Assembly (NCBI GenBank): GCA_007833815.1
Contig: CP033464.1
Coordinates: 2,908,001 to 2,972,000, forward strand
Length of the DNA stretch: 64,000 nucleotides
Direction: 5' to 3'
From: Brevibacillus laterosporus
GTDB lineage: Bacteria > Bacillota > Bacilli > Brevibacillales > Brevibacillaceae
Shown: piece after piece, positions 43,777-52,946 of the stretch
Layout: each line of letters starts with the position of its first letter
Numbering within the stretch: the stretch's first letter is position 1
The notes under the pieces: model-generated
Told to the model about the DNA's origin: nothing
Database searches by the model: none
Seen by the model: the letters and a program-made list of their open reading frames with translations, nothing else
Program-made: the position numbers and the translations under genes

Positions 43777-44457
43777 ATGATTTTACGTAAACAAACGGTC
43801 TGGCTGTTGACAATGCTTGCAGTGATGGTAGTGCTGTCTGGATATTACATGGTAAAAGGTCCAAATGACCAAGTACCAGCAGCCACTGATCATAAAGAAG
43901 CCCAAAAAGAGAATCAACAGATCACAGGAATTGAGGTAGATACGAAACAATTGGATCAACCAATGGAAGAAGCAAAACAAGTAGAGAGCAAAGAAGCCGT
44001 AGATAAAGCTACTGACAAAGCAGTCGGGCAGCCTGATAATAAAGCAACAACCAAAACTCCAGCAGCAGCTACAGCACCAGATGTTACTGCACTACCTTCT
44101 CCAGCAGCAGCAGACGTTTTTCAAGGCTATAAGCTAAAACGGGAAGCGATGACCCAATTACAAAAAGATGAACAAACGGCAATCATGACCAACTCTAATT
44201 CGACGCCACAAGCGATTGCAGAAGCGAATGCTCGTTTAGAGGAATTGTCTACGCTTGAGCAGCAGACACTAGCGTTAGAAGAGTTAATTAAAACAAAAGG
44301 CTACAAGGATTGTGTAGTAAATACTCAAAAGGAGAGTGTTAGCATTATTGTTCAGAAAGATAAAGTAGATTCAAAAGAGGCAATTACATTGATCGCTCTT
44401 GCCAAGCAGCAACTAAATGTCCCAGGCAAAAATATTACAGTTAGTTTTCAACCCTAG
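43777..44457 (+). CDS. spoIIIAH: Stage III sporulation protein AH
   Basis: A 226-residue bitopic protein: a helix at residues 9-25, a long Ala/Lys/Thr/Pro-rich linker (residues 40-110), then a YscJ/FliF-like ring domain (residues 115-226). It binds SpoIIQ on the forespore side in B. subtilis, forming the channel across the intermembrane space. Last gene of the operon, with a perfect-stem terminator 8 bp after its stop. No spoIIQ is in the window. Confidence 0.95.
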   Translation: MILRKQTVWLLTMLAVMVVLSGYYMVKGPNDQVPAATDHKEAQKENQQITGIEVDTKQLDQPMEEAKQVESKEAVDKATDKAVGQPDNKATTKTPAAATAPDVTALPSPAAADVFQGYKLKREAMTQLQKDEQTAIMTNSNSTPQAIAEANARLEELSTLEQQTLALEELIKTKGYKDCVVNTQKESVSIIVQKDKVDSKEAITLIALAKQQLNVPGKNITVSFQP

Positions 44458-44464
44458 GGGGAAA

Positions 44465-44516
44465 AAAGGATTTCTTTCTCGAATCTAGTTATAGATGAGA
44501 AAGAAATCCTTTCTTG
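44465..44516 (+). terminator. Terminator of the spoIIIA operon
   Basis: AAAGGATTTCTTTCTC and GAGAAAGAAATCCTTT are exactly complementary (16 bp, 16-nt loop), followed by CTTG; the T-run is short. Confidence 0.75.
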
Positions 44517-44569
44517 ACGTTCGCGTGACAAAAAGTTACCATAAAATTTATGACCAGCTCATAACATGC

Positions 44570-44585
44570 AATCATAATTGTGATT
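44570..44585. promoter_or_regulatory. Palindrome in the accB leader
   Basis: AATCATAATTGTGATT is a near-perfect palindrome (one mismatched pair) 50 nt before accB. It might be an operator; it does not match the FapR consensus as I know it. A weak -35-like TTGACG lies at 44514. Confidence 0.25.
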
Positions 44586-44634
44586 CCGATCGACGGAAGA
44601 GCTGAATTATTGACGAACAAAGGGGTGCTAGGTA

Positions 44635-45138
44635 GTGTTTAAACTGCATGAGATCCGTGAGATTATCAAATTGTTGGACCAATCCTCCATTAAAGAATTT
44701 GAGCTTGAGGCGGATGGCTCTAAGCTCTCTATTAAAAAAAGCGGCGGAGTAGAAGTAACTCAACCAGTTGTTGTGCGCTCTGAGCCTGTTGCTTATACAT
44801 CAGCTCCTGTTGAGCAACACACACCAAAAGTGGAACCGGTTGCTGCACCTCAGGCAACACAAGCTGTAGCGGCTACACCAGTAGAAAATGAAGCTAATTT
44901 GCATAAAATTGTTTCTCCAATGGTAGGTACATTCTATATGTCCCCAGAACCTGGAGCGCCTGTCTATGTAAATCCAGGTGATCGTGTTACACCAAACAAA
45001 GTCGTTTGTATTGTAGAAGCGATGAAATTGTTTAACGAAATCGAGGCTGAAGTGGCTGGCGAAATCGTCAAGGTCCTAGTAGAAGATGGACAATTAGTAG
45101 AATACGGCCAACCTTTATTCTTGGTAAAGGCACAATAA
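44635..45138 (+). CDS. accB: Acetyl-CoA carboxylase biotin carboxyl carrier protein
   Basis: A 167-residue BCCP carrying the biotin on Lys131 in [13 protein letters not shown]. The N-terminus [21 protein letters not shown] binds biotin carboxylase, a Pro/Ala/Val-rich linker follows (residues 40-88), and the biotinyl domain spans residues 90-166. GTG start with AGG about 4 nt upstream. Paired with accC 16 bp later for malonyl-CoA formation in fatty acid synthesis. Confidence 0.97.
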   Translation: MFKLHEIREIIKLLDQSSIKEFELEADGSKLSIKKSGGVEVTQPVVVRSEPVAYTSAPVEQHTPKVEPVAAPQATQAVAATPVENEANLHKIVSPMVGTFYMSPEPGAPVYVNPGDRVTPNKVVCIVEAMKLFNEIEAEVAGEIVKVLVEDGQLVEYGQPLFLVKAQ

Positions 45139-45154
45139 TTGGAGGAGAAACGCG

Positions 45155-46510
45155 ATGTTTCAAAAGATTCTCATTGCCAACCGCGGTGAAATTGCCGTGC
45201 GCGTTATCCGTGCATGCCGCGAATTAGGTATCCAAACGGTTGCTGTATACTCAGAAGCAGATCGAGAAGCACTGCATGTTAAGCTCGCTGATGAGGCTTA
45301 CTGCATAGGTCCTACTGCTTCTAAAGACAGCTATTTAAATATGGCAAGTATCATGAGTGTTGCAACCAAAGTAGGAGCAGATGCCATCCATCCAGGATAT
45401 GGATTTTTAGCTGAGAATGCTGACTTTGCTGAGATCTGTTCGGCTTGTAACATCACGTTTATCGGACCAGATCCAGAAGCCATCACGGGTATGGGTGATA
45501 AATCCACAGCTAAAGACACCATGAAGAATGCTGGGGTTCCCATTGTCCCTGGAACGGACGGTCTGATTGAGAGTATTGCCGAAGCCTTGGACACAGCAAA
45601 CGAGATTGGTTATCCTGTTATTGTTAAGGCTACAGCAGGCGGCGGCGGTCGAGGCATGCGTGTGGCTGTAAATGACGATGATTTAGAAAAAGCAATTCGT
45701 CAAGCGCAGAATGAAGCCAAAACAGCCTTTGGAAATGCTGGCGTTTATTTGGAAAAGTTCGTAGAAGGCCCGCGTCACGTAGAAATTCAAGTCATGGGCG
45801 ATAAGTATGGCAATGTGGTTTATCTTGGAGAGCGCGACTGCTCAATCCAACGACGTCATCAAAAATTAGTAGAAGAAGCTCCATCTCCAGCGTTAAGCGA
45901 AGAATTGCGTCAACAGATGGGAGAGGCTGCTGTAGCTGCTGCTAAAGCAGTAAATTATCATGGTGCAGGTACTGTAGAATTCCTATTGGACAAACATGGT
46001 CGCTTTTACTTTATGGAAATGAATACGCGTATTCAAGTAGAGCATCCGGTAACGGAACTTATAACTGGTTTTGACCTTATTAAAGAGCAGATTAGTGTAG
46101 CATACGGTAATTATTTGTCCTTTACGCAGGAAGATATCGTTCTGGATGGCTGGTCGATTGAGTGTCGCATCAATGCTGAAAATCCGGCAAAGAACTTTAT
46201 GCCTTCACCGGGTAAAATTGAGGGATACTTAGCGCCAGGTGGTTTCGGTGTTCGTATTGATAGCGCCGTATATCCAGGCTATTCTATCCCGCCTTATTAC
46301 GATTCCATGATTGCGAAGGTGATCGTTTGGGGGAAAACGCGTGAAGAAGCTATCGAACGAATGAAACGTGCTTTGCAGGAGTTTATGATCGAAGGTGTTC
46401 ATACTACTATACCTTTCCACTTAAAATTATTAGAGCACGAAGTATTCATCAGTGGACAATTTGACACAAAATTTTTAGAGACATACGATCTTCATTTGAA
46501 TGATCTCTAG
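45155..46510 (+). CDS. accC: Acetyl-CoA carboxylase biotin carboxylase subunit
   Basis: A 451-residue ATP-grasp enzyme that carboxylates biotin on AccB using ATP and bicarbonate. [20 protein letters not shown] at the start, the glycine-rich [45 protein letters not shown] and the C-terminal domain are all intact. GGAGGAG precedes the ATG. The carboxyltransferase subunits AccA and AccD are not in this window. Confidence 0.98.
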   Translation: MFQKILIANRGEIAVRVIRACRELGIQTVAVYSEADREALHVKLADEAYCIGPTASKDSYLNMASIMSVATKVGADAIHPGYGFLAENADFAEICSACNITFIGPDPEAITGMGDKSTAKDTMKNAGVPIVPGTDGLIESIAEALDTANEIGYPVIVKATAGGGGRGMRVAVNDDDLEKAIRQAQNEAKTAFGNAGVYLEKFVEGPRHVEIQVMGDKYGNVVYLGERDCSIQRRHQKLVEEAPSPALSEELRQQMGEAAVAAAKAVNYHGAGTVEFLLDKHGRFYFMEMNTRIQVEHPVTELITGFDLIKEQISVAYGNYLSFTQEDIVLDGWSIECRINAENPAKNFMPSPGKIEGYLAPGGFGVRIDSAVYPGYSIPPYYDSMIAKVIVWGKTREEAIERMKRALQEFMIEGVHTTIPFHLKLLEHEVFISGQFDTKFLETYDLHLNDL

Positions 46511-46575
46511 GAAGTTTGCAAAAAAACATACCCCGCTGTTATAATGAAGTGTAATTGAAAAGGGAGGTGCGAAGC

Positions 46576-47007
46576 GTGGAATTTATAGATGCAGAAGAGA
46601 CAAAAACAGAGCTTGGAAAAATCCAGATCGCTCCCGAAGTCTTGGAAGTTATTGCTGGTATGGCATCTGCTGAGGTTGACGGAGTTGCACATATGACCGG
46701 CGGATTAGTTGGAGATTTCGTTGAAAAGTTAGGGAAAAAAAGTGCAGCACGAGGAGTACGCGTAGAGGTAGGCTCCAAAGAAGCGGCAGTTGACGTTTCC
46801 ATTATCGTAAAATACGGCCATCGAATTCCTGAAGTAGCTCGTAACATTCAAGACAGCGTGCGTAACGCGATTGAAGCGATGACCGGGCTATCAGTGGTGG
46901 AAGTGAATGTACATATCATCGATGTTGAATTAAAATCCGAGGAAAAAGTACAACCAGCAGCAACTCCACCTGTTACACAAACGGAAGAATATCAGCGGGT
47001 TCGATAA
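46576..47007 (+). CDS. yqhY: Asp23/Gls24 family envelope stress protein (YqhY-like)
   Basis: A 143-residue Asp23-domain protein: IQIAPEVLEVIAGMASAEVDGV, then VRVEVGSKEAAVDVSIIVKYGHRIPEVARNIQDSVRNAIEAMTGL, the diagnostic core. YqhY of B. subtilis sits at the same place after accBC and is linked to lipid synthesis control. GTG 46576 is preferred, with GGGAGGTG upstream; the frame opens at 46555 without support. A terminator and the amaP gene follow. Confidence 0.9.
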   Translation: MEFIDAEETKTELGKIQIAPEVLEVIAGMASAEVDGVAHMTGGLVGDFVEKLGKKSAARGVRVEVGSKEAAVDVSIIVKYGHRIPEVARNIQDSVRNAIEAMTGLSVVEVNVHIIDVELKSEEKVQPAATPPVTQTEEYQRVR

Positions 47008-47020
47008 ACCTTATCAGGAG

Positions 47021-47046
47021 ATGCCCCCAGTTTAGGGGGCATTTTT
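47021..47046 (+). terminator. Intrinsic terminator after the Asp23 gene
   Basis: ATGCCCCC and GGGGGCAT around AGTTTA, followed by TTTT. Confidence 0.9.
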
Positions 47047-47117
47047 CCTACTGGTCGAACAAGCTGATCATGAGTTCTTCGCTGGCTGATCATTTTTCCT
47101 ACAAAGGAGAGGTGCGC

Positions 47118-47687
47118 ATGAATCTTTTTGACCGGTTTATCCTAACAATTTACAGTATTGCGCTGACGGCGGGCTCTATAATTGCGATTGGTGTCATTAC
47201 CCGCTTAATTCAGCCGTACTATGTAGAAGCAGTGCTTAATGAATTGTATCGTACGGACATGATTAACATTCCTTATCTAATCGTAGCTGTCATTTTTTTG
47301 GTGATTAGCGTTCGCTTTATTTTTAGTGCTTTTCCACAACGAAAGGTACGAGAAGAAAAAGGAATCTATCAACGCAATGAAAACGGAATGGTAAATATCA
47401 GCTTTACAACAATCAAAGCGATTGCAGATCGTGCAGGGCGAAAAGTTCGCGGAGTTCGCGATCTTACAACCACAATTCGCTCGATGGAAAACGGGAATGC
47501 GATCATTTTGAAAATCACTGTAGATGGTGAGACTCCTATTCCTGAAATGACGCAAACGTTGCAAACCGAAGTAAAACAGCAAGTGGAAAGCATCGCTGGC
47601 GTTGACATCGCAGAGGTGACTGTTGTGGTAACGGAAGTCGTCTCAAAGGAAAATAATGTCGCCGTTCGAAACAGAAAGTTGGATTAG
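47118..47687 (+). CDS. amaP: AmaP-like alkaline-shock membrane anchor protein
   Basis: A 189-residue protein with two N-terminal transmembrane helices (about residues 8-30 and 52-74) and a C-terminal soluble domain containing FTTIKAIADRAGRKVRGVRD. This resembles AmaP, the membrane partner of Asp23 in Staphylococcus. It follows the Asp23 gene here, and a small DUF2273 gene comes next, a known module. ATG 47118 follows GGAGAGG; the longer frame from 47070 is unsupported. Confidence 0.82.
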   Translation: MNLFDRFILTIYSIALTAGSIIAIGVITRLIQPYYVEAVLNELYRTDMINIPYLIVAVIFLVISVRFIFSAFPQRKVREEKGIYQRNENGMVNISFTTIKAIADRAGRKVRGVRDLTTTIRSMENGNAIILKITVDGETPIPEMTQTLQTEVKQQVESIAGVDIAEVTVVVTEVVSKENNVAVRNRKLD

Positions 47688-47699
47688 AGGGTGAATAGG

Positions 47700-47912
47700 A
47701 TGCTTTGGGAGTTATTATGGGAACATAAGGGGAAACTGTTAGGAGTGCTGGCTGGTTTTCTTTTTGGTATCATTTATTTGTTCGTGGGTTTCTGGAACAC
47801 GCTGGTTTTCATTGTGTTTATTGGGACAGGCTATTTTATTGGACAAAAACTGGATCGAAAAGAAGACCTGCGAGAAATTCTCGATCGGATTTTACCTGGC
47901 AAATTTAAATAG
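47700..47912 (+). CDS. DUF2273 small membrane protein
   Basis: A 70-residue protein with two helices separated by a short loop: GKLLGVLAGFLFGIIYLFVG and FIGTGYFIGQKLDRKEDLRE. DUF2273 proteins accompany Asp23 and AmaP. ATG 47700 has GAGGGTG 6 nt upstream; an in-frame GTG at 47691 lies in the ribosome site. The gap to amaP is 12 bp, so they are one operon. Role unknown. Confidence 0.8.
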   Translation: MLWELLWEHKGKLLGVLAGFLFGIIYLFVGFWNTLVFIVFIGTGYFIGQKLDRKEDLREILDRILPGKFK

Positions 47913-47927
47913 TAGGTGACTAAGTAC

Positions 47928-48338
47928 ATGAAACGCAGAATTGCACGCGAAAAAGCGGTTCAAATCCTTTTTCAAATCGACATGGCAGAGGTTGAGCTAT
48001 ACCATGCTCTAAATATGGTAATGGAAGACAGCTCGGAAGACAACAAATACCTTTTGTACCTGGTAGAAGGCGCATTAAATAATTTAGATTCCATCGATGA
48101 AGCAATAAAACAATATCTGCGTGGATGGCAATTGGATCGTATTGCCAATGTAGATCGCGCGATTTTACGCCTTGCCTTTTTTGAATTGATGTTTGAAGAG
48201 GGAGTACCTGCCCGCGTAATAGTGAATGAAGCGATTGAGCTAGCGAAGCTTTTTAGCGACGATCAGTCTTATCGTTTTGTGAATGGCGTGCTATCTAATT
48301 ATCTGCAAAGCAAAGAACGAGTAGAAACTCAAGAATAA
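47928..48338 (+). CDS. nusB: Transcription antitermination factor NusB
   Basis: A 136-residue all-helical RNA-binding protein acting with NusE (S10) at boxA of rRNA operons. RRIAREKAVQILFQIDMAEV at the start and LDRIANVDRAILRLAFFELMFEE and VIVNEAIELAKLFSDDQSYRFVNGVL are the NusB blocks. ATG 47928 is chosen with AGGTGA upstream; the GTG four codons earlier is less likely. Confidence 0.95.
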   Translation: MKRRIAREKAVQILFQIDMAEVELYHALNMVMEDSSEDNKYLLYLVEGALNNLDSIDEAIKQYLRGWQLDRIANVDRAILRLAFFELMFEEGVPARVIVNEAIELAKLFSDDQSYRFVNGVLSNYLQSKERVETQE

Positions 48339-48354
48339 ACGACAGGTGAAGCGA

Positions 48355-49332
48355 ATGAAAAACGTGATGGTAGGAATTGACACCAGCAATTATCGGACAT
48401 CGCTTTGCCTCGCAACAGAAGACGGTGAGATTGTAGCAGAAGCCAAAAAACTCTTACGTGTAAAAGCAGGAGAGCGGGGGTTGCAACAATCGGAAGCCGT
48501 CTTTCAGCATGTGATGAACCTTCCTGAATTATGTGACCAATTAAAATTAGAGGAATATCAAGTAAAGGGCATATGTGTGAGTGAAAAGCCACGCCCCATA
48601 GAGGGGTCTTACATGCCTGTCTTTAAAGTGGGCGAAGGATTAGGTAAATCACTTTCTTTATTTTTACGTGTACCCCTCTACTTGACAACACATCAGGAAG
48701 GTCATATCGCGGCAGGCGAGTATACAGCTATGCAGAGACCAGCAAACGACCGATTTTTAGCTGTCCATTTATCTGGGGGAACCAGTGAAATCCTTTCCTG
48801 TGAGCGTACTGAAACAGGATACCAGATAGATATTATTGGGGGCACGATAGATCTGCATGCGGGACAACTGGTTGATCGCATTGGAGTAGCTTTGGAACTA
48901 CCTTTCCCTGCAGGGCCTTATCTAGAGGAATTAGCTAAAGAGATAGATCACGTAGAAGACTCAGTAGGAGAATTCCGAGTGTCCTCATCTGTTAAAGGAC
49001 TTACCTTTAGCTTCTCAGGACCTGAGAATGCTTTATTACGAGCAAACAAAGAGGGAATTGCAACTCCTGCCCAAATCGCCCGTGCAACTGAACAGTGCGT
49101 GGCTATCAGCTTAGAAAAAGCTTTGCGCAATGCGATGGAAGCTGGCCATGGTCGGGAAGTCCTCATTGTTGGTGGTGTAGCGGCTAACCAATATATTCGA
49201 GAACGCTTGCTTAAGCGGCTTGAACATCCAGCTGTAAAGGGCAAACTCTCTTTCTGCGACCCTGCTTATACAGGTGATAATGCATATGGTGTAGCTATGT
49301 TAGGGTGGATGAAAGTTAAAGACGAACATTAA
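48355..49332 (+). CDS. TsaD/Kae1-like protein, paralog of the tRNA t6A enzyme
   Basis: A 325-residue member of the Kae1/TsaD/YgjD ASKHA fold. It opens [16 protein letters not shown], has the metal-ligand [11 protein letters not shown] (equivalent of HxEGH), LSGGTSEIL for the phosphate loop, [11 protein letters not shown] and, near the end, [14 protein letters not shown]. Canonical TsaD modifies tRNA A37 with threonylcarbamoyl; this protein differs in several spots (GGTSE rather than GGHTE), so I read it as a paralog rather than the housekeeping TsaD. Located between nusB and folD. Old name: O-sialoglycoprotein endopeptidase. Confidence 0.75.
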   Translation: MKNVMVGIDTSNYRTSLCLATEDGEIVAEAKKLLRVKAGERGLQQSEAVFQHVMNLPELCDQLKLEEYQVKGICVSEKPRPIEGSYMPVFKVGEGLGKSLSLFLRVPLYLTTHQEGHIAAGEYTAMQRPANDRFLAVHLSGGTSEILSCERTETGYQIDIIGGTIDLHAGQLVDRIGVALELPFPAGPYLEELAKEIDHVEDSVGEFRVSSSVKGLTFSFSGPENALLRANKEGIATPAQIARATEQCVAISLEKALRNAMEAGHGREVLIVGGVAANQYIRERLLKRLEHPAVKGKLSFCDPAYTGDNAYGVAMLGWMKVKDEH

Positions 49333-49426
49333 AGTGTTTTCTGTTAATAAAATTCGTCTTTACACCTATGTCCTCTTTCGCTACACTTACTGTATACAGA
49401 TGAACGAATATGGAGGAGTGACAAAC

Positions 49427-50278
49427 ATGACAGCCCAAGTAATCGATGGTAGAGAGTTTGCAAAATCGTACCGTGAACGAATCAAACAAGAGGTAACAGA
49501 ATTAGTTGATAGAGGGATTCAACCTGGTTTGGCTGTTGTTTTAGTTGGTGATGACCCTGCTTCCCAAACCTATGTAAACGGGAAAATCAAGGCGTGTGAA
49601 GAAACGGGGATTTACTCAAAGTCTTTCCGTCTAGAGAGTAGTGTAACGCAACAAGAAGTAGTAAAATTAGTAGAGCAATTAAACCAAGATCCGAACATTC
49701 ATGGGATTTTGGTGCAATTACCTTTGCCTAAACATATGAACGAAGAAGCAATTATTGATGCTATTTCTCCGGAGAAGGATGTGGATGGTTTTCATCCGAT
49801 CAGCGTAGGTAACTTATGTATTGGTAAAGAGACCTTTCTTCCATGCACGCCACATGGTGTCATTGAGCTGATTAAAAGTACGGGAATTAGCATGGAGGGT
49901 AAGCATGCTGTAGTAATAGGTCGTAGTAATATTGTAGGGAAACCCGTTTCCTTATTACTTTTGCATGAGAATGCTACTGTAACAATGTGTCATTCCCGTA
50001 CAAAAAATCTGGTTGAACAAACTCGTCAGGCAGATATTTTGGTGGTGGCGGTAGGAATTGCCCACTTAATCAAGAAAGAGCATGTGAAAAATGGTGCCAT
50101 TGTCATTGATGTTGGTATGAACCGTCTAGATGGCAAGCTTACTGGGGATGTTTTGTTTGACGAAGTGAAGGAAGTAGCGAGCCATATCACTCCGGTGCCA
50201 GGCGGTGTTGGTCCAATGACGATCACAATGCTCATGCAGAACACAGTCATCTCGGCAAGACGTAAACTGACTGTATAA
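49427..50278 (+). CDS. folD: Bifunctional methylenetetrahydrofolate dehydrogenase/cyclohydrolase
   Basis: A 283-residue FolD that interconverts 5,10-methylene-THF and 10-formyl-THF using NADP. Catalytic Lys in [39 protein letters not shown], the [10 protein letters not shown] nucleotide turn and PGGVGPMTI are present. ATG 49427 has GGAGGAG upstream. The frame opens at 49334 but nothing supports an earlier start. The 95 bp before it might hold a promoter. Confidence 0.96.
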   Translation: MTAQVIDGREFAKSYRERIKQEVTELVDRGIQPGLAVVLVGDDPASQTYVNGKIKACEETGIYSKSFRLESSVTQQEVVKLVEQLNQDPNIHGILVQLPLPKHMNEEAIIDAISPEKDVDGFHPISVGNLCIGKETFLPCTPHGVIELIKSTGISMEGKHAVVIGRSNIVGKPVSLLLLHENATVTMCHSRTKNLVEQTRQADILVVAVGIAHLIKKEHVKNGAIVIDVGMNRLDGKLTGDVLFDEVKEVASHITPVPGGVGPMTITMLMQNTVISARRKLTV

Positions 50279-50303
50279 TCGTTGATAGAGGAAGGGATCG
50301 TTT

Positions 50304-51659
50304 ATGAAGCCAGCAGAGGTCATGTCCGTCGCGGAATTAAACCGTTATGTAAAGCGCATGATGGAGGGAGATCTTAAGTTAGCGGATGTTTGGATTCGCG
50401 GAGAAATCTCTAATTTTACGCATCATCACAGCGGTCACATGTATTTCACGTTAAAGGACAAAGATTCACGGATTAAAATCGTGATGTTTGCTAGCTATAA
50501 CCGCTTCCTTACATTTATACCGAAGAATGGAACCAAAGCGATTGTGCGTGGTTCCATTTCTGTATTTGAAAGGGACGGTGCATACCAATTATATGCAAGA
50601 GAATTGCAACCCGATGGAGTGGGAGCTTTATTTCTTGCCTATGAACAATTAAAAGAAAAACTGCAGCAAGAAGGTTTGTTTGCTTCTGAAAGAAAGCGTG
50701 CATTACCACGGTTCCCAAAAACCATCGGAGTGGTTACTTCTCCCACGGGAGCAGCCATTCGAGATATTATTACCACAATAAAGAGGAGGTACCCACAGGC
50801 TGGAATTATGCTGGCTCCAGCGATTGTGCAAGGAATTGAAGCACCTGCTTCAATCATTCGCGCCATTCGCAACATGAACCAGCACCAGGTTGATGTGCTG
50901 ATCGTCGGACGTGGAGGAGGCTCGATTGAAGAGCTGTGGGCATTTAATGAGGAAGCGGTTGCCCGAGCTATTGTGTCTTCACAAGTGCCTGTTATTTCAG
51001 CAGTTGGTCACGAGACGGATTTTACCATTGCGGATTTTGTGGCAGATATCAGGGCGGCAACCCCGACAGCCGCAGCCGAACTAGCAGTGCCTCACTATTT
51101 GGAATGGATGGAGCGTATCAAACAGTTGGATCATCGACTGGCTCGAGCTCTACAAACGGAACTACAAGAGAAGCGTGCCCATTTACATAGATTGCAACAA
51201 TCATATGGTTTAAAAAATCCGTTACGTCGGGTGGAAGAGAGACGACAGCGCATTGATGAGATCACGTTGCGTCTTGGTGCGATCATGAAAATGAAGGTGG
51301 TTCGCAAACGTGAGCAAACGAGTCATGTGAATAAACGATTAAGTCAGATTCGTTTGGATCGACAAGTGGAAGAGAGACGCATACAGATCAATCGCATCGA
51401 AAGTCAGTTGACTCAGCGTATGAAACAAAAAGGGGAACGGTCTAGACAAGCATGGCTGGCCCTAGTCCAGCAATTAGATGCGTTAAGTCCGTTAAGGGTC
51501 ATGCAACGTGGTTTTAGCCTATCTTATAAAGGTGATACATTAATCAAAACGGTTGAAGGAATTGAAGTGGGTGATCAGCTCATGATACGATATCAAGATG
51601 GTAAGATCCTGACAACGGTAACAGACATAGAGCGAAAGGAAGAGAACCATGGCTCGTAA
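50304..51659 (+). CDS. xseA: Exodeoxyribonuclease VII large subunit
   Basis: A 451-residue nuclease subunit that degrades single-stranded DNA with XseB. The N-terminal OB fold includes LADVWIRGEISNFTHHHSGHMYFTLKD, the catalytic core has SPTGAAIRDIITTIKRR and VDVLIVGRGGGSIEELWAFN, GHETDFTIADFVADIRAATPTAAAE follows, and a coiled coil spans about residues 265-385. The small subunit gene overlaps its end by 11 bp. Confidence 0.96.
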   Translation: MKPAEVMSVAELNRYVKRMMEGDLKLADVWIRGEISNFTHHHSGHMYFTLKDKDSRIKIVMFASYNRFLTFIPKNGTKAIVRGSISVFERDGAYQLYARELQPDGVGALFLAYEQLKEKLQQEGLFASERKRALPRFPKTIGVVTSPTGAAIRDIITTIKRRYPQAGIMLAPAIVQGIEAPASIIRAIRNMNQHQVDVLIVGRGGGSIEELWAFNEEAVARAIVSSQVPVISAVGHETDFTIADFVADIRAATPTAAAELAVPHYLEWMERIKQLDHRLARALQTELQEKRAHLHRLQQSYGLKNPLRRVEERRQRIDEITLRLGAIMKMKVVRKREQTSHVNKRLSQIRLDRQVEERRIQINRIESQLTQRMKQKGERSRQAWLALVQQLDALSPLRVMQRGFSLSYKGDTLIKTVEGIEVGDQLMIRYQDGKILTTVTDIERKEENHGS

Positions 51660-51900
51660 AAAAGCAGAGCAGGAAACAGAACTTCTGTTTGAAGAAGCAA
51701 TGCAACGGCTGGAAGAAGTGGTGCGTCAGTTAGAAGAAGGTGATGTACCTTTGGAAAAAGCGATTGATTTGTACCAAGAAGGGATTCAACTATCTCGTCA
51801 ATGTGCAACGAAATTGGATGTAATTGAAGCTAAAGTGATTCAACTTCTAGACCAAGACGGTAGCATATCCGAGCGTCCGTTCCATGTGGAGGAGGACTAG
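51649..51900 (+). CDS. xseB: Exodeoxyribonuclease VII small subunit
   Basis: An 83-residue helical subunit: FEEAMQRLEEVVRQLEEGDVPLEKAIDLYQEG is the XseB signature. Its ATG lies inside the end of xseA, so translation is coupled. The next gene (ispA) starts 2 bp after its stop, with the ribosome site GGAGGAGG inside xseB. Confidence 0.95.
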   Translation: MARKKAEQETELLFEEAMQRLEEVVRQLEEGDVPLEKAIDLYQEGIQLSRQCATKLDVIEAKVIQLLDQDGSISERPFHVEED

Positions 51901-51901
51901 C

Positions 51902-52798
51902 ATGAGTTTCAGCCTGAAGGATTACTTGAATGAAAAGATTGCATTATTGGAGACGGAATTACCAAAAGGCCTAAAGACAGAAGGGGTTCCCACCGATCTG
52001 TACGAATCAATGCACTATTCTCTGATGGCTGGTGGCAAGCGATTACGTCCTATCCTTGTACTAGCTGTTCTGGAAGCGTTTCATCAACCAATTGAACGTG
52101 GACTGCCATATGCGATGGCTTTAGAAATGATCCATACGTACTCGCTTATTCATGACGATCTTCCTGCTATGGACGACGACGCACTACGGCGGGGGAAACC
52201 GACCAATCATAAGGTGTTTGGCGAAGCTACTGCCATTTTAGCAGGGGATGCTCTTTTAACAAGAGCGTTTGGTCTGGTGGCCAGTTCTTATTTATATCAC
52301 CCAGAAGTAAAAGCCGAGACAACTGTTCAACTGCTGGCTGAACTAGGGCAACGTGCCGGTGAACAAGGCATGGTGGGTGGTCAAATGGCAGATATTGCAG
52401 GAGAAGGTAAACAGCTTTCTCTAGAACAATTGGAATATATTCACTTACATAAAACAGGTGATCTGCTGGTTGCAGCCTTGAGAGGCGGGGGTTATCTAGC
52501 GGAAGCGACATCGAATCAATTGCAGGCTCTAACCAATTATGCGGTTAAGATTGGACTAGCCTTCCAGATTAAAGACGACATTTTAAACGTAGAGGGAGAT
52601 GCTGTTTTGCTTGGTAAAGCTGTGGGTAGTGATGCCAGCAAAGAGAAAGCAACTTATCCTGCGTTACTCGGACTGGCAGAATCTAAACAACGTCTAGCGA
52701 CGCTTGTAAAAGAAGCTCAAGCAGAACTTACGGCAGAAGATATTAACCATGCTGCACTGTTTGCTCTAGCAGAGTATGTGATGGAGCGAGTTAGCTAA
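51902..52798 (+). CDS. ispA: Farnesyl diphosphate synthase
   Basis: A 298-residue all-helical prenyltransferase making farnesyl diphosphate from isopentenyl and dimethylallyl diphosphate. The first aspartate-rich motif is HDDLPAMDDDALRRGKPTNH and the second is QIKDDILNVEGD; MAGGKRLRPIL precedes them. ATG 51902 is set by GGAGGAGG; the frame from 51884 is unsupported. dxs, the first enzyme of the MEP isoprenoid pathway, follows after a terminator. Confidence 0.95.
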   Translation: MSFSLKDYLNEKIALLETELPKGLKTEGVPTDLYESMHYSLMAGGKRLRPILVLAVLEAFHQPIERGLPYAMALEMIHTYSLIHDDLPAMDDDALRRGKPTNHKVFGEATAILAGDALLTRAFGLVASSYLYHPEVKAETTVQLLAELGQRAGEQGMVGGQMADIAGEGKQLSLEQLEYIHLHKTGDLLVAALRGGGYLAEATSNQLQALTNYAVKIGLAFQIKDDILNVEGDAVLLGKAVGSDASKEKATYPALLGLAESKQRLATLVKEAQAELTAEDINHAALFALAEYVMERVS

Positions 52799-52818
52799 CT
52801 CTTTTATGTGAGACGGAT

Positions 52819-52843
52819 ATCATAAGTCTCTTATGGTTTTTTA
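52819..52843 (+). terminator. Small terminator after ispA
   Basis: CATAAG-TCT-CTTATG with GTTTTTT behind it. Further downstream a TATAAT at 52856-52861 is a likely -10 box for dxs. Confidence 0.6.
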
Positions 52844-52946
52844 CATAAGAAAAGGATATAATGCGTGTACGTGTAATTTTTTGTGAATGGTGATGTATGA
52901 TTAGTAGTATGGAAGGTTTGTGACTTAGTGAAAGCGAGGGGTTACA

